From Thermocaproicibacter sp002397355 (lineage in GTDB: Bacteria > Bacillota > Clostridia > Oscillospirales > Acutalibacteraceae), in the NCBI GenBank assembly GCA_036830905.1, contig DAISNS010000007.1, forward strand, positions 1-36,540: a DNA stretch of 36,540 nucleotides. Direction: 5' to 3'. Shown in pieces: positions 7,858 to 15,643 of the stretch (position 1 is its first letter; each line of letters begins with the position of its first letter). Position numbers and translations under genes: made by a program. The notes below the pieces were generated by a model. It had not been told where the DNA came from, did no database searches, and saw nothing but the letters and a program-made list of their open reading frames with translations.

Positions 7858-9171
7858 ATGAGCAGACGAATCTCCATCGCCGCGGCGGTTTCCGTCGCAG
7901 CGGTCGCGGCGGCCGCCGCGGTTACGCTGACCTACACCTACGCGATGGACGCTTTCAACGCGAAGGTCGCGGACGTGAACGAGCGGCAGGCTCTTTACAC
8001 AAAGCTCAGCGAGATCGACCGCAAGACGCGGGAAGACTACGTCGGCGCCATCGACGAGAAAGCCGTGACGGACGGCATCTGCGCCGGCTACCTGGCGGGC
8101 CTCGGCGACCCGCACGCCAAGTACCTTACGGCGAAGCAGTACCAGGCTTACCGGAATTCCGCCGACTCCAAGAGCACCGGCGTGGGCATCCGCACCATCC
8201 GCGACGCGGACGGCAACATGGAGGTTGTGGAGGTCGTCCCGGGCTCGCCCGCCGAAAAGGCGGGCATCAAAAAAGGCGACACCATCCTTCAGGTCGACGG
8301 CAAGGACGTGGTGCGCGTCACCTACGCCGAAGCCGTGCAGCAGCTCGACGGAGCCGCCGGCTCCCGCGTCGCGTTCCGCCTGCTGCGCGCGGAAAACGCG
8401 GAAAACGGGAAAGCGGAAAGCGCCGCTTCCTCCGGCGTCGCCGTGCAGGCGATGGACGTGACCGTGACGCGCGGCGAATACACGCTACGCACCGTCGTCT
8501 CCTCCCTCGTGAACGGGAACGTGGCGTACCTGAAGCTCTCGCGGTTCGGCGAGAACACGGCGGAGGACTTCAACAGCGCCGTTTCCTCGCTGATGCGCAA
8601 GGGCGTGTGCGGGCTGGTCGTCGACCTGCGCGGGAACTCCGGCGGCAGCGTGAAGGCCGCGGCCGCCGTGCTGGATACGCTTCTCCCCGCCGGCACGACG
8701 GTGCAGAGCCGGGGCCGCGACGGAAAGACGACGGCGGAGTACGCCTCCGGCGCCAACGAGGTGGAGCTGCCCGTCAGCGTCATCATAGACGGGCAGACCT
8801 CCGGCGCGGCGGAGCTTTTCGCCGCCGACATCCGGGACTTCAAAAAAGGGCTGACCGTCGGCAACACGACGGCGGGCGACGGCGCGAAGGAAACCGCCGT
8901 CCCGCTTTCCGACGGCTCCGCCATGGTTCTTCCCACGGCGGAATACCTGACGGCGGGCGGCGGGCGCATCGAAGGGGCCGGCGTGACGCCCGACATCCAA
9001 AAGAGCCTCTCCGCGGGGCAGCAGGCCCTGCTGGAGAAAAACGACCTTGCGCCTTCCCTCGACGCGCAGGTGCAGACGGCCGTCACCGCGCTGGCCCGCC
9101 AGGGCGCGAAGGTAAAGGAGCCGCCCGGAGCGTCCCCTTCCGGCTCCGTGCCGGAATCAGCCAAGGATTGA
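7858..9171 (+). CDS. S41 (C-terminal processing peptidase) family PDZ protein, probably catalytically inactive
   Basis: A 437-residue protein anchored by an N-terminal hydrophobic segment (5-27), with a PDZ domain (about 100-180, GVGIRTIRD... VVPGSPAEKAGIKKGD) and an S41 protease fold (about 205-375, VVDLRGNSGG, PLSDGSA, GAGVTPD). Compared without gaps to E. coli Tsp (Ser430, Asp441, Lys455), the matching positions at identical spacing are Gly316, Asp327 and Asp341; the following Gln is Glu345. Serine and lysine of the dyad are therefore replaced although the fold motifs are kept. It lies 19 bp after the NlpC/P60 gene. I infer a binding or regulatory role in wall cleavage. Ser315 and Lys344 lie nearby, so some activity cannot be excluded. 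Confidence 0.88.
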   Translation: MSRRISIAAAVSVAAVAAAAAVTLTYTYAMDAFNAKVADVNERQALYTKLSEIDRKTREDYVGAIDEKAVTDGICAGYLAGLGDPHAKYLTAKQYQAYRNSADSKSTGVGIRTIRDADGNMEVVEVVPGSPAEKAGIKKGDTILQVDGKDVVRVTYAEAVQQLDGAAGSRVAFRLLRAENAENGKAESAASSGVAVQAMDVTVTRGEYTLRTVVSSLVNGNVAYLKLSRFGENTAEDFNSAVSSLMRKGVCGLVVDLRGNSGGSVKAAAAVLDTLLPAGTTVQSRGRDGKTTAEYASGANEVELPVSVIIDGQTSGAAELFAADIRDFKKGLTVGNTTAGDGAKETAVPLSDGSAMVLPTAEYLTAGGGRIEGAGVTPDIQKSLSAGQQALLEKNDLAPSLDAQVQTAVTALARQGAKVKEPPGASPSGSVPESAKD

Positions 9172-9204
9172 GCTTTTCCGCCAGAAATCCCTTTGCCGCA
9201 CCGA

Positions 9205-9233
9205 TTGACAGAACGCGGGCGATTCAGTATAAT
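9205..9233 (+). promoter_or_regulatory. Sigma-A promoter of greA
   Basis: TTGACA (9205-9210) and TATAAT (9228-9233) with a 17-bp spacer, full consensus. Predicted start is near 9240, giving a leader of about 43 nt. Confidence 0.88.
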
Positions 9234-9282
9234 AGGGGTTACGAATTTATCCATTCCGGAAAGAAAAAGGTGGTTGTTCTAT

Positions 9283-9768
9283 TTGGCAAAGCAGATTCTT
9301 CTGACCAAAGAAGGGTTGAAAAAGCTCGAGGCCGAGCTTGACGAGCTGAAAAGCGGAAAGCGGAAGGAAGTCGCGGAGAAGATCAAGGTCGCGCTTTCGT
9401 TCGGCGACCTTTCCGAAAACAGCGAGTACGACGAGGCCAAGAACGAGCAGGCCATCATCGAGGCGCGCATCGCGGACATCGAGGTCATGCTCAAGATGGT
9501 GAAGGTTGTGGACGAAAGCGAGCTCAGCTCGGAAGACATCCACATCGGCTCGAAGGTGGAAGTGCGCGTGACGAACCCCTCCACGGGCAGCGAGCGGGCG
9601 GCCAATCTCAGGATCGTCGGCTCCAACGAGGTGGACCCGGCGAACGGCTGCATCTCGGACGAGTCCGCCGTGGGCAAGGCGCTCCTCGGCCACAGGATCG
9701 GCGACAAGATACCGGTCGAGGTTCCCGCCGGAACCATGGAGTACGAGGTTCTTACCATTTCCAAATAA
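9283..9768 (+). CDS. greA: Transcription elongation factor GreA
   Basis: A 161-residue factor that inserts its coiled coil into the RNA polymerase secondary channel and promotes cleavage of backtracked transcripts. TTG 9283 follows AAGGTGG (9267-9273) by 9 nt and gives the standard N-terminus MAKQILLTKEGLKKLEAEL. The coiled-coil tip GDLSENSEYDEAK (about 43-55) carries the acidic residues needed for cleavage. The C-terminal FKBP-like part ends with GDKIPVEVPAGTMEYEVLTI. It has its own promoter and terminator. Confidence 0.97.
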   Translation: MAKQILLTKEGLKKLEAELDELKSGKRKEVAEKIKVALSFGDLSENSEYDEAKNEQAIIEARIADIEVMLKMVKVVDESELSSEDIHIGSKVEVRVTNPSTGSERAANLRIVGSNEVDPANGCISDESAVGKALLGHRIGDKIPVEVPAGTMEYEVLTISK

Positions 9769-9774
9769 TCGTCG

Positions 9775-9809
9775 GGCAGGCGTGGCGGCGCACCACTCCT
9801 GCCTTTTTT
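9775..9809 (+). terminator. Intrinsic terminator after greA
   Basis: GGCAGG-C-GTGG pairs with CCAC-T-CCTGCC around a short GC loop, followed by TTTTTT (9804-9809), 7 bp after the greA stop. Confidence 0.92.
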
Positions 9810-9858
9810 CTTTACGGCAAACGCGCGGAACCAGAAAACGGATCAGGATGTGGAAGAA

Positions 9859-11391
9859 ATGAGCGAAAAGGAAGCAAAGGAGCTTACCCCGGAAGAGGAA
9901 GCCGAAAAGAATCAGAAGGAAATCGCGGTGCGGCGCAGGAAGCTCGCCGACCTGCAGGACGGCGGCAGGGACCCGTTCCGCATCACCACCTGCCCGCGCG
10001 ACACCACCGCGCAGGAGGTCCGTGACCGCTTTGCGGAGCTGGAAAACAAGGACGTGTGCGTCGCCGGCCGCATCATGAGCTGGCGCGACATGGGCAAGGC
10101 CAGCTTCATGGACCTGTACGACCGCAGCGGCCGCATCCAGGTCTACATGAAGATCGACCAGGTGGGCGAGGACAGCTACCGCGAGGTGAAAAGCTGCTGG
10201 GACGTCGGCGACATCATCAGCGTGAAGGGCTACGTCTTCAAGACGAGGCGCGGCGAGGTCTCCGTCCACGCGCGGGAGATCCGCCTGCTGGCGAAGTCGC
10301 TGCTGCCGCTGCCGGAGAAATTCCACGGCCTGAAGGACACGGACCTGCGGTACCGCCAGCGCTACCTGGACCTCATCGTGAACCCCGAGGTGAAGGAGAC
10401 CTTCATCCGCCGCAGCAGGATCATCCGCGCCATCCGCGCGGCCCTGGACGGCGCGGGCTACGTCGAGGTGGAAACCCCCGTGCTGAACACCATCCCGGGC
10501 GGCGCGGCGGCGCGGCCGTTCGTCACGCACCACAACACGCTGGACATCGACATGTACCTGCGCATCGCGCTGGAGCTGCATCTGAAGCGCCTCATCGTCG
10601 GCGGCATGGAGAAGGTCTACGAGATCGGCCGCATCTTCCGCAACGAGGGCATGGACGTCAGGCACAACCCCGAGTTCACGATGATCGAAATGTACGAGGC
10701 CTACACGGACTACTTCGGCATGATGGAGCGCACGGAGAATCTGGTGCGCGCCGCGGCCCGGGCCGCCTGCGGCGAAGAAAAGACCACGTACCAGGGCGAC
10801 GAGATCGACTTCGCTCCGCCGTTCCGCCGCGTGACGATGAACGACGCGATCCGGGAAGAGACGGGCGTCGACTTCCTCTCGTTCCGGGGGGACGCGGAAA
10901 AGGCGCGCGATGCCGCGAAGCAGCTCGGCCTCGCGCCGAAGGAGACGGACGCGTGGGGCAACATCATGGCGCTCGTGTTCGACGAGAAGGTGGAGCGGAC
11001 GCTGGTGCAGCCCACCTTCGTCTACGATTACCCGGTGGAGGTCTCGCCGCTGACGAAGCGCAAGCCCGACATGCCGGAGATGGTGGAGCGCTTCGAGTTC
11101 TTTGCGGCCGGCTGCGAGCTGGCCAACGCGTACTCCGAGCTGAACGACCCGATCGACCAGCGCGGGCGCTTCGTGCGCCAGATGGAGCTGCGCGCAAAGG
11201 GCGACGAGGAAGCGAACATGATCGACGAGGACTTCCTCACGGCGCTGGAATACGGCATGCCGCCGACCGGCGGCATGGGCATGGGCATCGACCGGCTGGT
11301 CATGCTGCTGACGGACAGCGCTTCCATCCGCGACGTGCTGCTCTTCCCCACGATGAAGCCGCTCGAAAAAGACGGCGGCGGAAAAGAATAG
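9859..11391 (+). CDS. lysS: Lysine--tRNA ligase (class II)
   Basis: Charges tRNA-Lys with lysine in the cytoplasm. ATG 9859 gives 510 residues, with AGGA about 10 nt upstream; a GTG at 9850 is in frame and almost as good. An acidic N-terminal extension precedes the OB-fold anticodon-binding domain (about 65-170). Class II motif 2 is RIFRNEGMDVRHNPEFTMIE and motif 3 GMGMGIDRLVMLLTDS; the C-terminus RDVLLFPTMKP is typical. No L-box riboswitch or T-box fits in the 49-bp gap after the greA terminator. No promoter is obvious there, so readthrough from greA may contribute. Confidence 0.96.
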   Translation: MSEKEAKELTPEEEAEKNQKEIAVRRRKLADLQDGGRDPFRITTCPRDTTAQEVRDRFAELENKDVCVAGRIMSWRDMGKASFMDLYDRSGRIQVYMKIDQVGEDSYREVKSCWDVGDIISVKGYVFKTRRGEVSVHAREIRLLAKSLLPLPEKFHGLKDTDLRYRQRYLDLIVNPEVKETFIRRSRIIRAIRAALDGAGYVEVETPVLNTIPGGAAARPFVTHHNTLDIDMYLRIALELHLKRLIVGGMEKVYEIGRIFRNEGMDVRHNPEFTMIEMYEAYTDYFGMMERTENLVRAAARAACGEEKTTYQGDEIDFAPPFRRVTMNDAIREETGVDFLSFRGDAEKARDAAKQLGLAPKETDAWGNIMALVFDEKVERTLVQPTFVYDYPVEVSPLTKRKPDMPEMVERFEFFAAGCELANAYSELNDPIDQRGRFVRQMELRAKGDEEANMIDEDFLTALEYGMPPTGGMGMGIDRLVMLLTDSASIRDVLLFPTMKPLEKDGGGKE

Positions 11392-11419
11392 CGCGAAGCT
11401 CCCGCCAAAAATGCGCTTA

Positions 11420-11463
11420 AAAGCACCTGCGTCCGCAAAAAGCGGACACAGGTGCTTTCTTTA
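11420..11463 (+). terminator. Intrinsic terminator after lysS
   Basis: AAAGCACCTG pairs with CAGGTGCTTT and the inner TCCGC with GCGGA around an A-rich loop; CTTT follows. Confidence 0.92.
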
Positions 11464-11662
11464 CGCCGAACGGCTTTTTCGGGGCGGATTCCCTTCGCCC
11501 TGTTCCCGCGCGGAAACAGTTCGTCTCATATTATTTTTTTAAAGAATCATTTTGGGGCCGAATCGTAATATTTTAGAAACGGGATCGCCGCTTTCTTCCT
11601 TCCGGGAACGGTAGCATGGTCCCGGCGCCGGAAAAGCGGAAAAAGAAAAGAGGAAAATGACA

Positions 11663-12358
11663 ATGCAGTTTTTGAAAGCGTGCCTGTTCGACCTGGACGG
11701 CGTTCTCTGCGACACCGCGAAATATCACTTCATCGCGTGGAAACAGCTTGCGGAAAAGCTGGGGATTCCCTTTACCGAACGCGACAACGAGCGTCTGAAG
11801 GGCGTAAGCCGCATGGAATCCCTCGAAATCCTTCTCAGCCTGGGCGAAAAACGGTATTCCGCGGAAGAAAAACAGAAAATGGCGCAGGAAAAGAACGAGA
11901 ATTACCTCGCCCTCATCCGGCGCATGACCAAAGACGAGATCCTGCCCGGAGCCGTGGACTTTCTCACATACGTTCGCGGCCGGGGCATCCGCACCGCCCT
12001 CGGGTCCGTGAGCAAAAACGCCGGAGTCATCCTGGAGCGGACGGGCCTCGGGGGCTTCTTCGACAGCATCGTGGACGGCAACCGCGTCTCGCACGCGAAG
12101 CCGGACCCCGAGGTTTTCCTGACCGGCGCGCAGGACCTCGGCGTCGCGCCGGAGGCCTGCGCCGTGTTCGAGGACGCGCAGGCGGGGCTGATCGCCGCCC
12201 GGCGCGCCCGCATGACGCGCGTCGGCGTGGGCGACCCCGCCGTCCTGACGGCCGCGGAACTCTGCATCGCGGGGTTCCGCAGCATGGAGCCGCGGGACCT
12301 GCTCGGCCGGATCGACTCCGCCGCGGGGAAAAAAGCGGCCGCCGGGCCTACTTCCTGA
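11663..12358 (+). CDS. pgmB: Beta-phosphoglucomutase (HAD family)
   Basis: Converts beta-glucose-1-phosphate to glucose-6-phosphate. ATG 11663 is 9 nt after the GAGG site; the ATG at 11657 is in frame but only 3 nt from it. The 231-residue product has the HAD nucleophile motif FDLDGVLCDT (Asp10, Asp12), a helical cap with a basic Arg/Lys patch, GSVSKN (motif II), KPDPEVF (motif III Lys) and FEDAQAG (motif IV). This fits the GH65 phosphorylase about 4 kb downstream, which releases the substrate. It converges with the AraC-type gene and overlaps its end by 11 bp. No clear promoter was found in 11464-11656, only AT-rich stretches. Confidence 0.9.
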   Translation: MQFLKACLFDLDGVLCDTAKYHFIAWKQLAEKLGIPFTERDNERLKGVSRMESLEILLSLGEKRYSAEEKQKMAQEKNENYLALIRRMTKDEILPGAVDFLTYVRGRGIRTALGSVSKNAGVILERTGLGGFFDSIVDGNRVSHAKPDPEVFLTGAQDLGVAPEACAVFEDAQAGLIAARRARMTRVGVGDPAVLTAAELCIAGFRSMEPRDLLGRIDSAAGKKAAAGPTS

Positions 12359-13076
12359 TGCCCTGCTGCCTGCGGTACTTCAGCGGCGACACCCCGAAGT
12401 GCTTCTTGAAAAAGCCGGAGAAGTAGGCCACGCTGCTGAACTCGAACGTAAAGGCGATGTCCGTCAGGCTCAGCGAGGTTTCCAGCAGCAGGGTCCGGAT
12501 CGCCTCGGACTTCTGCTGCTCGATGAAAGTCGTGATGCTCATCCCGACTTCCCTGCGGAAAACGGAGGAAAGGTAGTTCGGGTGGATGCCGACGGTGTCG
12601 GCAATATTCTGAAGCGTCATCTTGTGCTGGATGTTCTGCTTGATGTAGGCGATGGCCCGGCTCACGACGGGGCTGTATTCGTTGCGCTCGCTTTCCTTCA
12701 GGAGCCTGATGAAGCGCTGCAGCATCTCGTACTCGAACTGCTCCGTCTGCGAAACGGTCGTGAATTCCTCGATCTTCCGGATGCAGGCGTCGCTCAGCCC
12801 GAACGCGCTTTCGGAATCCACCCCCTCCTCGATGACGGCGCGCGTGAACAGGACGCAGGACCCGATCAGGGAATCCTTCGTGGAGCGCAGCTGCGAATCG
12901 GCCAGGCAGGCCCGCTCGTGGCGGTTGATCTGCCGGAGGGTGTCCACGCTGCTTTTCTCATCCATCTGCTTGATGCTCGCGATCAGCTTCCGTTCCAGGG
13001 CATACGGCGGATGCTGATAGGAAGTCAGGATATTTAAAATCTTGTTTTTCATGAGAATATCGTTTTTTTCGTCCAT
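12348..13076 (-). CDS. AraC-family transcriptional regulator
   Basis: A 242-residue regulator. The C-terminal 100 residues hold the two helix-turn-helix motifs (MTLQNIADTVGIHPNYLSSVFRREVG and LSLTDIAFTFEFSSVAYFSGFFKKHFG, then SPLKYRR). The N-terminal 130 residues are helical and poor in recognisable motifs; it is not a cupin. ATG 13076 follows GGGGAGG on the minus strand. It is divergent from the sugar ABC operon and convergent with pgmB, so it most likely controls uptake and breakdown of the same disaccharide. The ligand is unknown. Confidence 0.9.
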   Translation of the reverse strand: MDEKNDILMKNKILNILTSYQHPPYALERKLIASIKQMDEKSSVDTLRQINRHERACLADSQLRSTKDSLIGSCVLFTRAVIEEGVDSESAFGLSDACIRKIEEFTTVSQTEQFEYEMLQRFIRLLKESERNEYSPVVSRAIAYIKQNIQHKMTLQNIADTVGIHPNYLSSVFRREVGMSITTFIEQQKSEAIRTLLLETSLSLTDIAFTFEFSSVAYFSGFFKKHFGVSPLKYRRQQGIRK

Positions 13077-13160
13077 TCGGAAATCAGCCTCCCCATCTCT
13101 CCAATGGTGCCCAGCGCCGGTGCGGCAGGCCGGGTTTCCACATGGTATCTACAGGTTTAT

Positions 13161-13187
13161 TTTATACTATTCCGGCGGTTTTCGCAA
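13161..13187 (-). promoter_or_regulatory. Possible promoter of the AraC-type gene
   Basis: On the minus strand TATAAA (13161-13166) is preceded by TTGCGA (13182-13187) with a short 15-bp spacer. The hexamers are reasonable but the spacing is poor. Confidence 0.3.
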
Positions 13188-13255
13188 TTGAAATCCGATC
13201 CGTTTGCCGGATAAGTTTCTCTGTATTTTATAAAAATTTATTGGAAACCATAAAT

Positions 13256-13299
13256 AATATTATAATTTTATAATATTCCGTCCACAATTCCGGTACAAT
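13256..13299 (+). promoter_or_regulatory. AT palindrome and -10 of the disaccharide ABC operon
   Basis: Positions 13256-13277 are a perfect palindrome with 10-bp arms (AATATTATAA / TTATAATATT) and 2 central bases. TACAAT (13294-13299) is a good -10; the matching -35 window (13271-13276) falls inside the palindrome and has no consensus hexamer. The palindrome centre is near -39.5 of the predicted start at 13306. This suits an operator or activator site, perhaps for the divergent AraC-type regulator, although that family more often uses direct repeats. The palindrome also contains two TATAAT hexamers, so other starts are possible. Confidence 0.5.
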
Positions 13300-13353
13300 A
13301 AAGCCGTTCCAGGCAAATGAAAAACCAGAACTTTGTACGAAGGAGTAGAGAAA

Positions 13354-14655
13354 ATGAAACGGTTTTTAAGCGTTCTTTGCTCGGCCTTAGTCCTTTTATC
13401 GGCCTTTTCCGGGTGCGGCAACCCCGGCTCCGCCAGCTCGGCGGGCAGCGCCGCCACCTCCGGAAGCTCGTCCGCTGCCGCGCCCGCCGAAAAAACGACC
13501 ATCACCATCATGCAGAGCAAGACGGAAATCCAGAACGACCTGCAGAAAGTCGTGGACGACTACAACTCCACCCAGAGCGAAACGACGGTGAAGCTGCTCG
13601 GCACCTCGGGCGACAACTACGCCACCGTGCTCCAGTCCCAGTTCTCCGCAGCGCCCGAAAAGGCGCCCACCATCTTCACCATCTCGGGCCCGGACGCCGC
13701 CAAGTTCAACCAGTTCATGGCCCAGCTCGACAGCTCCAAATCGGCCGGCCTGCTGCTTGACGAGTTCAAGAGCGACGTCACCGTGGACGGCAAGCTCTGC
13801 GGCCTGCCGATGGCCGTTGAGGGCTACGGGTTCATCTACAACAAGGACCTGTTCCAGAAAGCCGGCGTCGACGCCTCGTCCCTGACCACGATGGACGCGT
13901 TCGTAGACGCGTGCAAAAAGCTGAAAGGCGTCAGCGGCGTGTCAGCGCCGATCGCTTTCAGCAAGGAAAACTACTTCATCTTCATGCATTTCTTCAACTG
14001 GGGCTTCGCCGTTTCCGACAGCTACAAGGACCAGATCCAGCAGCTCGACAGCGGCAAGATCAAGATGGGCGACATCCCGAGCGTCGCGCAGTGGGCGAAG
14101 GACCTGGACGCGATCAAGCCTTACACCAATCAGGCGCTCGATTCCTACGACGACCAGGTTTCCGGCTTTGCCGCCGGCAAATACGCCATGATCCACCAGG
14201 GCGACTGGGTGCAGACGATGCTCGACGAGGATAAGGTCAGCTTCCAGTACGGCCTTCTCCCTTACCCGACGGGCGGGAACACCAAGCTTGCCGTCGGCCT
14301 TGCGAACGCATGGCGCGTGAACAAGAACGCCACGGAACCGCAGCAGCAGGCCGCCGTCAAGTTCCTGGACTGGCTCATCACCAGCGACAAGGGCCAGAGC
14401 TACTGCGCGGACACGTTCAAGTTCATCCCGGCGTTCAAGGGCCTGAAGGCCCCGACCACCGAGCTGGCGAAGGACGTCTCCGAGTACGTTCAGAAGGACC
14501 AGACCGTCCCGTGGGTCTACAACACCGATTTCCCGAACGGGATCGACGTGGACGGCGCCGCCCTGATGCAGAAATACTACGCGGGTGCCGTAACCGGCAG
14601 CCAGATGCTGGAGCAGCTGACGCAGGCCTGGGTACGGGACGTCGCCAAGAAGTAA
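13354..14655 (+). CDS. ABC sugar-binding lipoprotein (extracellular solute-binding protein family 1)
   Basis: Captures a sugar outside the cell for the two downstream permeases. ATG 13354 lies 8 nt after AAGGAG, giving 433 residues. The signal peptide ends in the lipobox AFSGC (lipidated Cys about 24), followed by a Ser/Ala/Gly linker and a periplasmic-binding fold starting TTITIMQSKTEIQNDL. Features such as GFIYNKDLFQKAG, AMIHQGDW and AVGLANAWRVNK match oligosaccharide-binding proteins of CUT1 importers. The GH65 enzyme in the same operon suggests a glucose-containing disaccharide. Confidence 0.92.
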   Translation: MKRFLSVLCSALVLLSAFSGCGNPGSASSAGSAATSGSSSAAAPAEKTTITIMQSKTEIQNDLQKVVDDYNSTQSETTVKLLGTSGDNYATVLQSQFSAAPEKAPTIFTISGPDAAKFNQFMAQLDSSKSAGLLLDEFKSDVTVDGKLCGLPMAVEGYGFIYNKDLFQKAGVDASSLTTMDAFVDACKKLKGVSGVSAPIAFSKENYFIFMHFFNWGFAVSDSYKDQIQQLDSGKIKMGDIPSVAQWAKDLDAIKPYTNQALDSYDDQVSGFAAGKYAMIHQGDWVQTMLDEDKVSFQYGLLPYPTGGNTKLAVGLANAWRVNKNATEPQQQAAVKFLDWLITSDKGQSYCADTFKFIPAFKGLKAPTTELAKDVSEYVQKDQTVPWVYNTDFPNGIDVDGAALMQKYYAGAVTGSQMLEQLTQAWVRDVAKK

Positions 14656-14671
14656 GCGGCGATTCTTCGCA

Positions 14672-14710
14672 GTGCAGGAAAGGCCCACGATTCGCGGATC
14701 TTTCCTGCAC
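14672..14710 (+). other. Intercistronic stem-loop between binding protein and permease genes
   Basis: GTGCAGGAAAG (14672-14682) pairs perfectly with CTTTCCTGCAC (14700-14710), 11 bp with a 17-nt loop, followed by only a partial T tract. Such structures after binding-protein genes protect the upstream mRNA and let some transcripts stop, giving more binding protein than permease. That role is inferred from position. Confidence 0.7.
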
Positions 14711-14758
14711 CTTTCTGTCCCCGCCGCAAAACCCGCACGATTCGAAAGGAGCGATCCT

Positions 14759-15643
14759 ATGCCGAAGCGCAGGCGCCGCAAATTTCCTCTTTACTACTGG
14801 CTTTTCCTTCTTCCCGCGCTTTTCTTTTTCGTCAACGTCGTCGTCGTCCCGTTCTTTATGGGCATCGTTTACTCTTTCTCCAACTGGAGCGGTTTTTCCT
14901 TCGCCGGCTCGAAGTTCGTCGGCTTCCAGAACTATGCCGACGCCTTTCAGGACCCGCAGTTCCTCAGCTCGTTCCTGCTCACGTTCCAGTACGCCGTCAT
15001 CATGGTCGTGTGCGTCAACGTGATCGGGTTCTTCCTCGCGCTGCTCGTCACGCAGAACATCAAAAGCAACACGGCCCTGCGCGGAGTCTTTTTCCTGCCG
15101 AACCTGATCGGCGGCCTCATCCTCGGCTTCATCTGGCAGTTCATCTTTTCAAAGCTGTTCGTGCAGCTTGGGGAAAAGCTGCACATGACCGGCGTTCTCT
15201 TCAACTGGCTGACGCAGCCGTCCACCGCGTTCTGGAGCCTCGTCATCGTCAGCACCTGGCAGATGGCGGGTTACGTGATGATCATTTATATCGCGGGCCT
15301 GCAGAGCATCCCCTCCGACCTGCTGGAGGCGGCCGAGATCGACGGGGCGGGCCCCATGAAGCGGCTGGCGCACATCACCCTGCCGCTGATGATGCCCTCG
15401 TTCACCATCAGCCTTTTCATCACGCTGTCGAACGCCTTCAAGCAGTACGACACGAACCTTTCGCTCACCAACGGCGGGCCGTACAACACCACGCAGCTGA
15501 TCGCCATGAACATCTACCAGACGGCGTTCAACCGCAACCAGTATGTGCTCGCCCAGGCGAAGGCCATGGTGTTCTTTCTCGTCATCATGGTCATCACCCT
15601 GGTGCAGGTCCGCCTGACTTCAAAGAGGGAGGTTGAGATGTGA
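14759..15643 (+). CDS. ABC sugar transporter permease 1 (MalF/UgpA type)
   Basis: One half of the membrane channel of a CUT1 importer. ATG 14759 follows AAAGGAGCG, giving 294 residues; the longer in-frame ORF from 14672 starts inside the upstream hairpin. Six membrane segments are evident, beginning at YYWLFLLPALFFFVNVVVV. The EAA loop that contacts the ATPase, EAAEIDGAGPMKRLAHITLPLM, is near residues 198-220. It ends one base into the next permease gene (TGATG overlap). Confidence 0.93.
   Translation: MPKRRRRKFPLYYWLFLLPALFFFVNVVVVPFFMGIVYSFSNWSGFSFAGSKFVGFQNYADAFQDPQFLSSFLLTFQYAVIMVVCVNVIGFFLALLVTQNIKSNTALRGVFFLPNLIGGLILGFIWQFIFSKLFVQLGEKLHMTGVLFNWLTQPSTAFWSLVIVSTWQMAGYVMIIYIAGLQSIPSDLLEAAEIDGAGPMKRLAHITLPLMMPSFTISLFITLSNAFKQYDTNLSLTNGGPYNTTQLIAMNIYQTAFNRNQYVLAQAKAMVFFLVIMVITLVQVRLTSKREVEM

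Noticed and set aside
9810..9858. Lysine riboswitch before lysS
   Set aside because: Only about 50 bp are free after the greA terminator.
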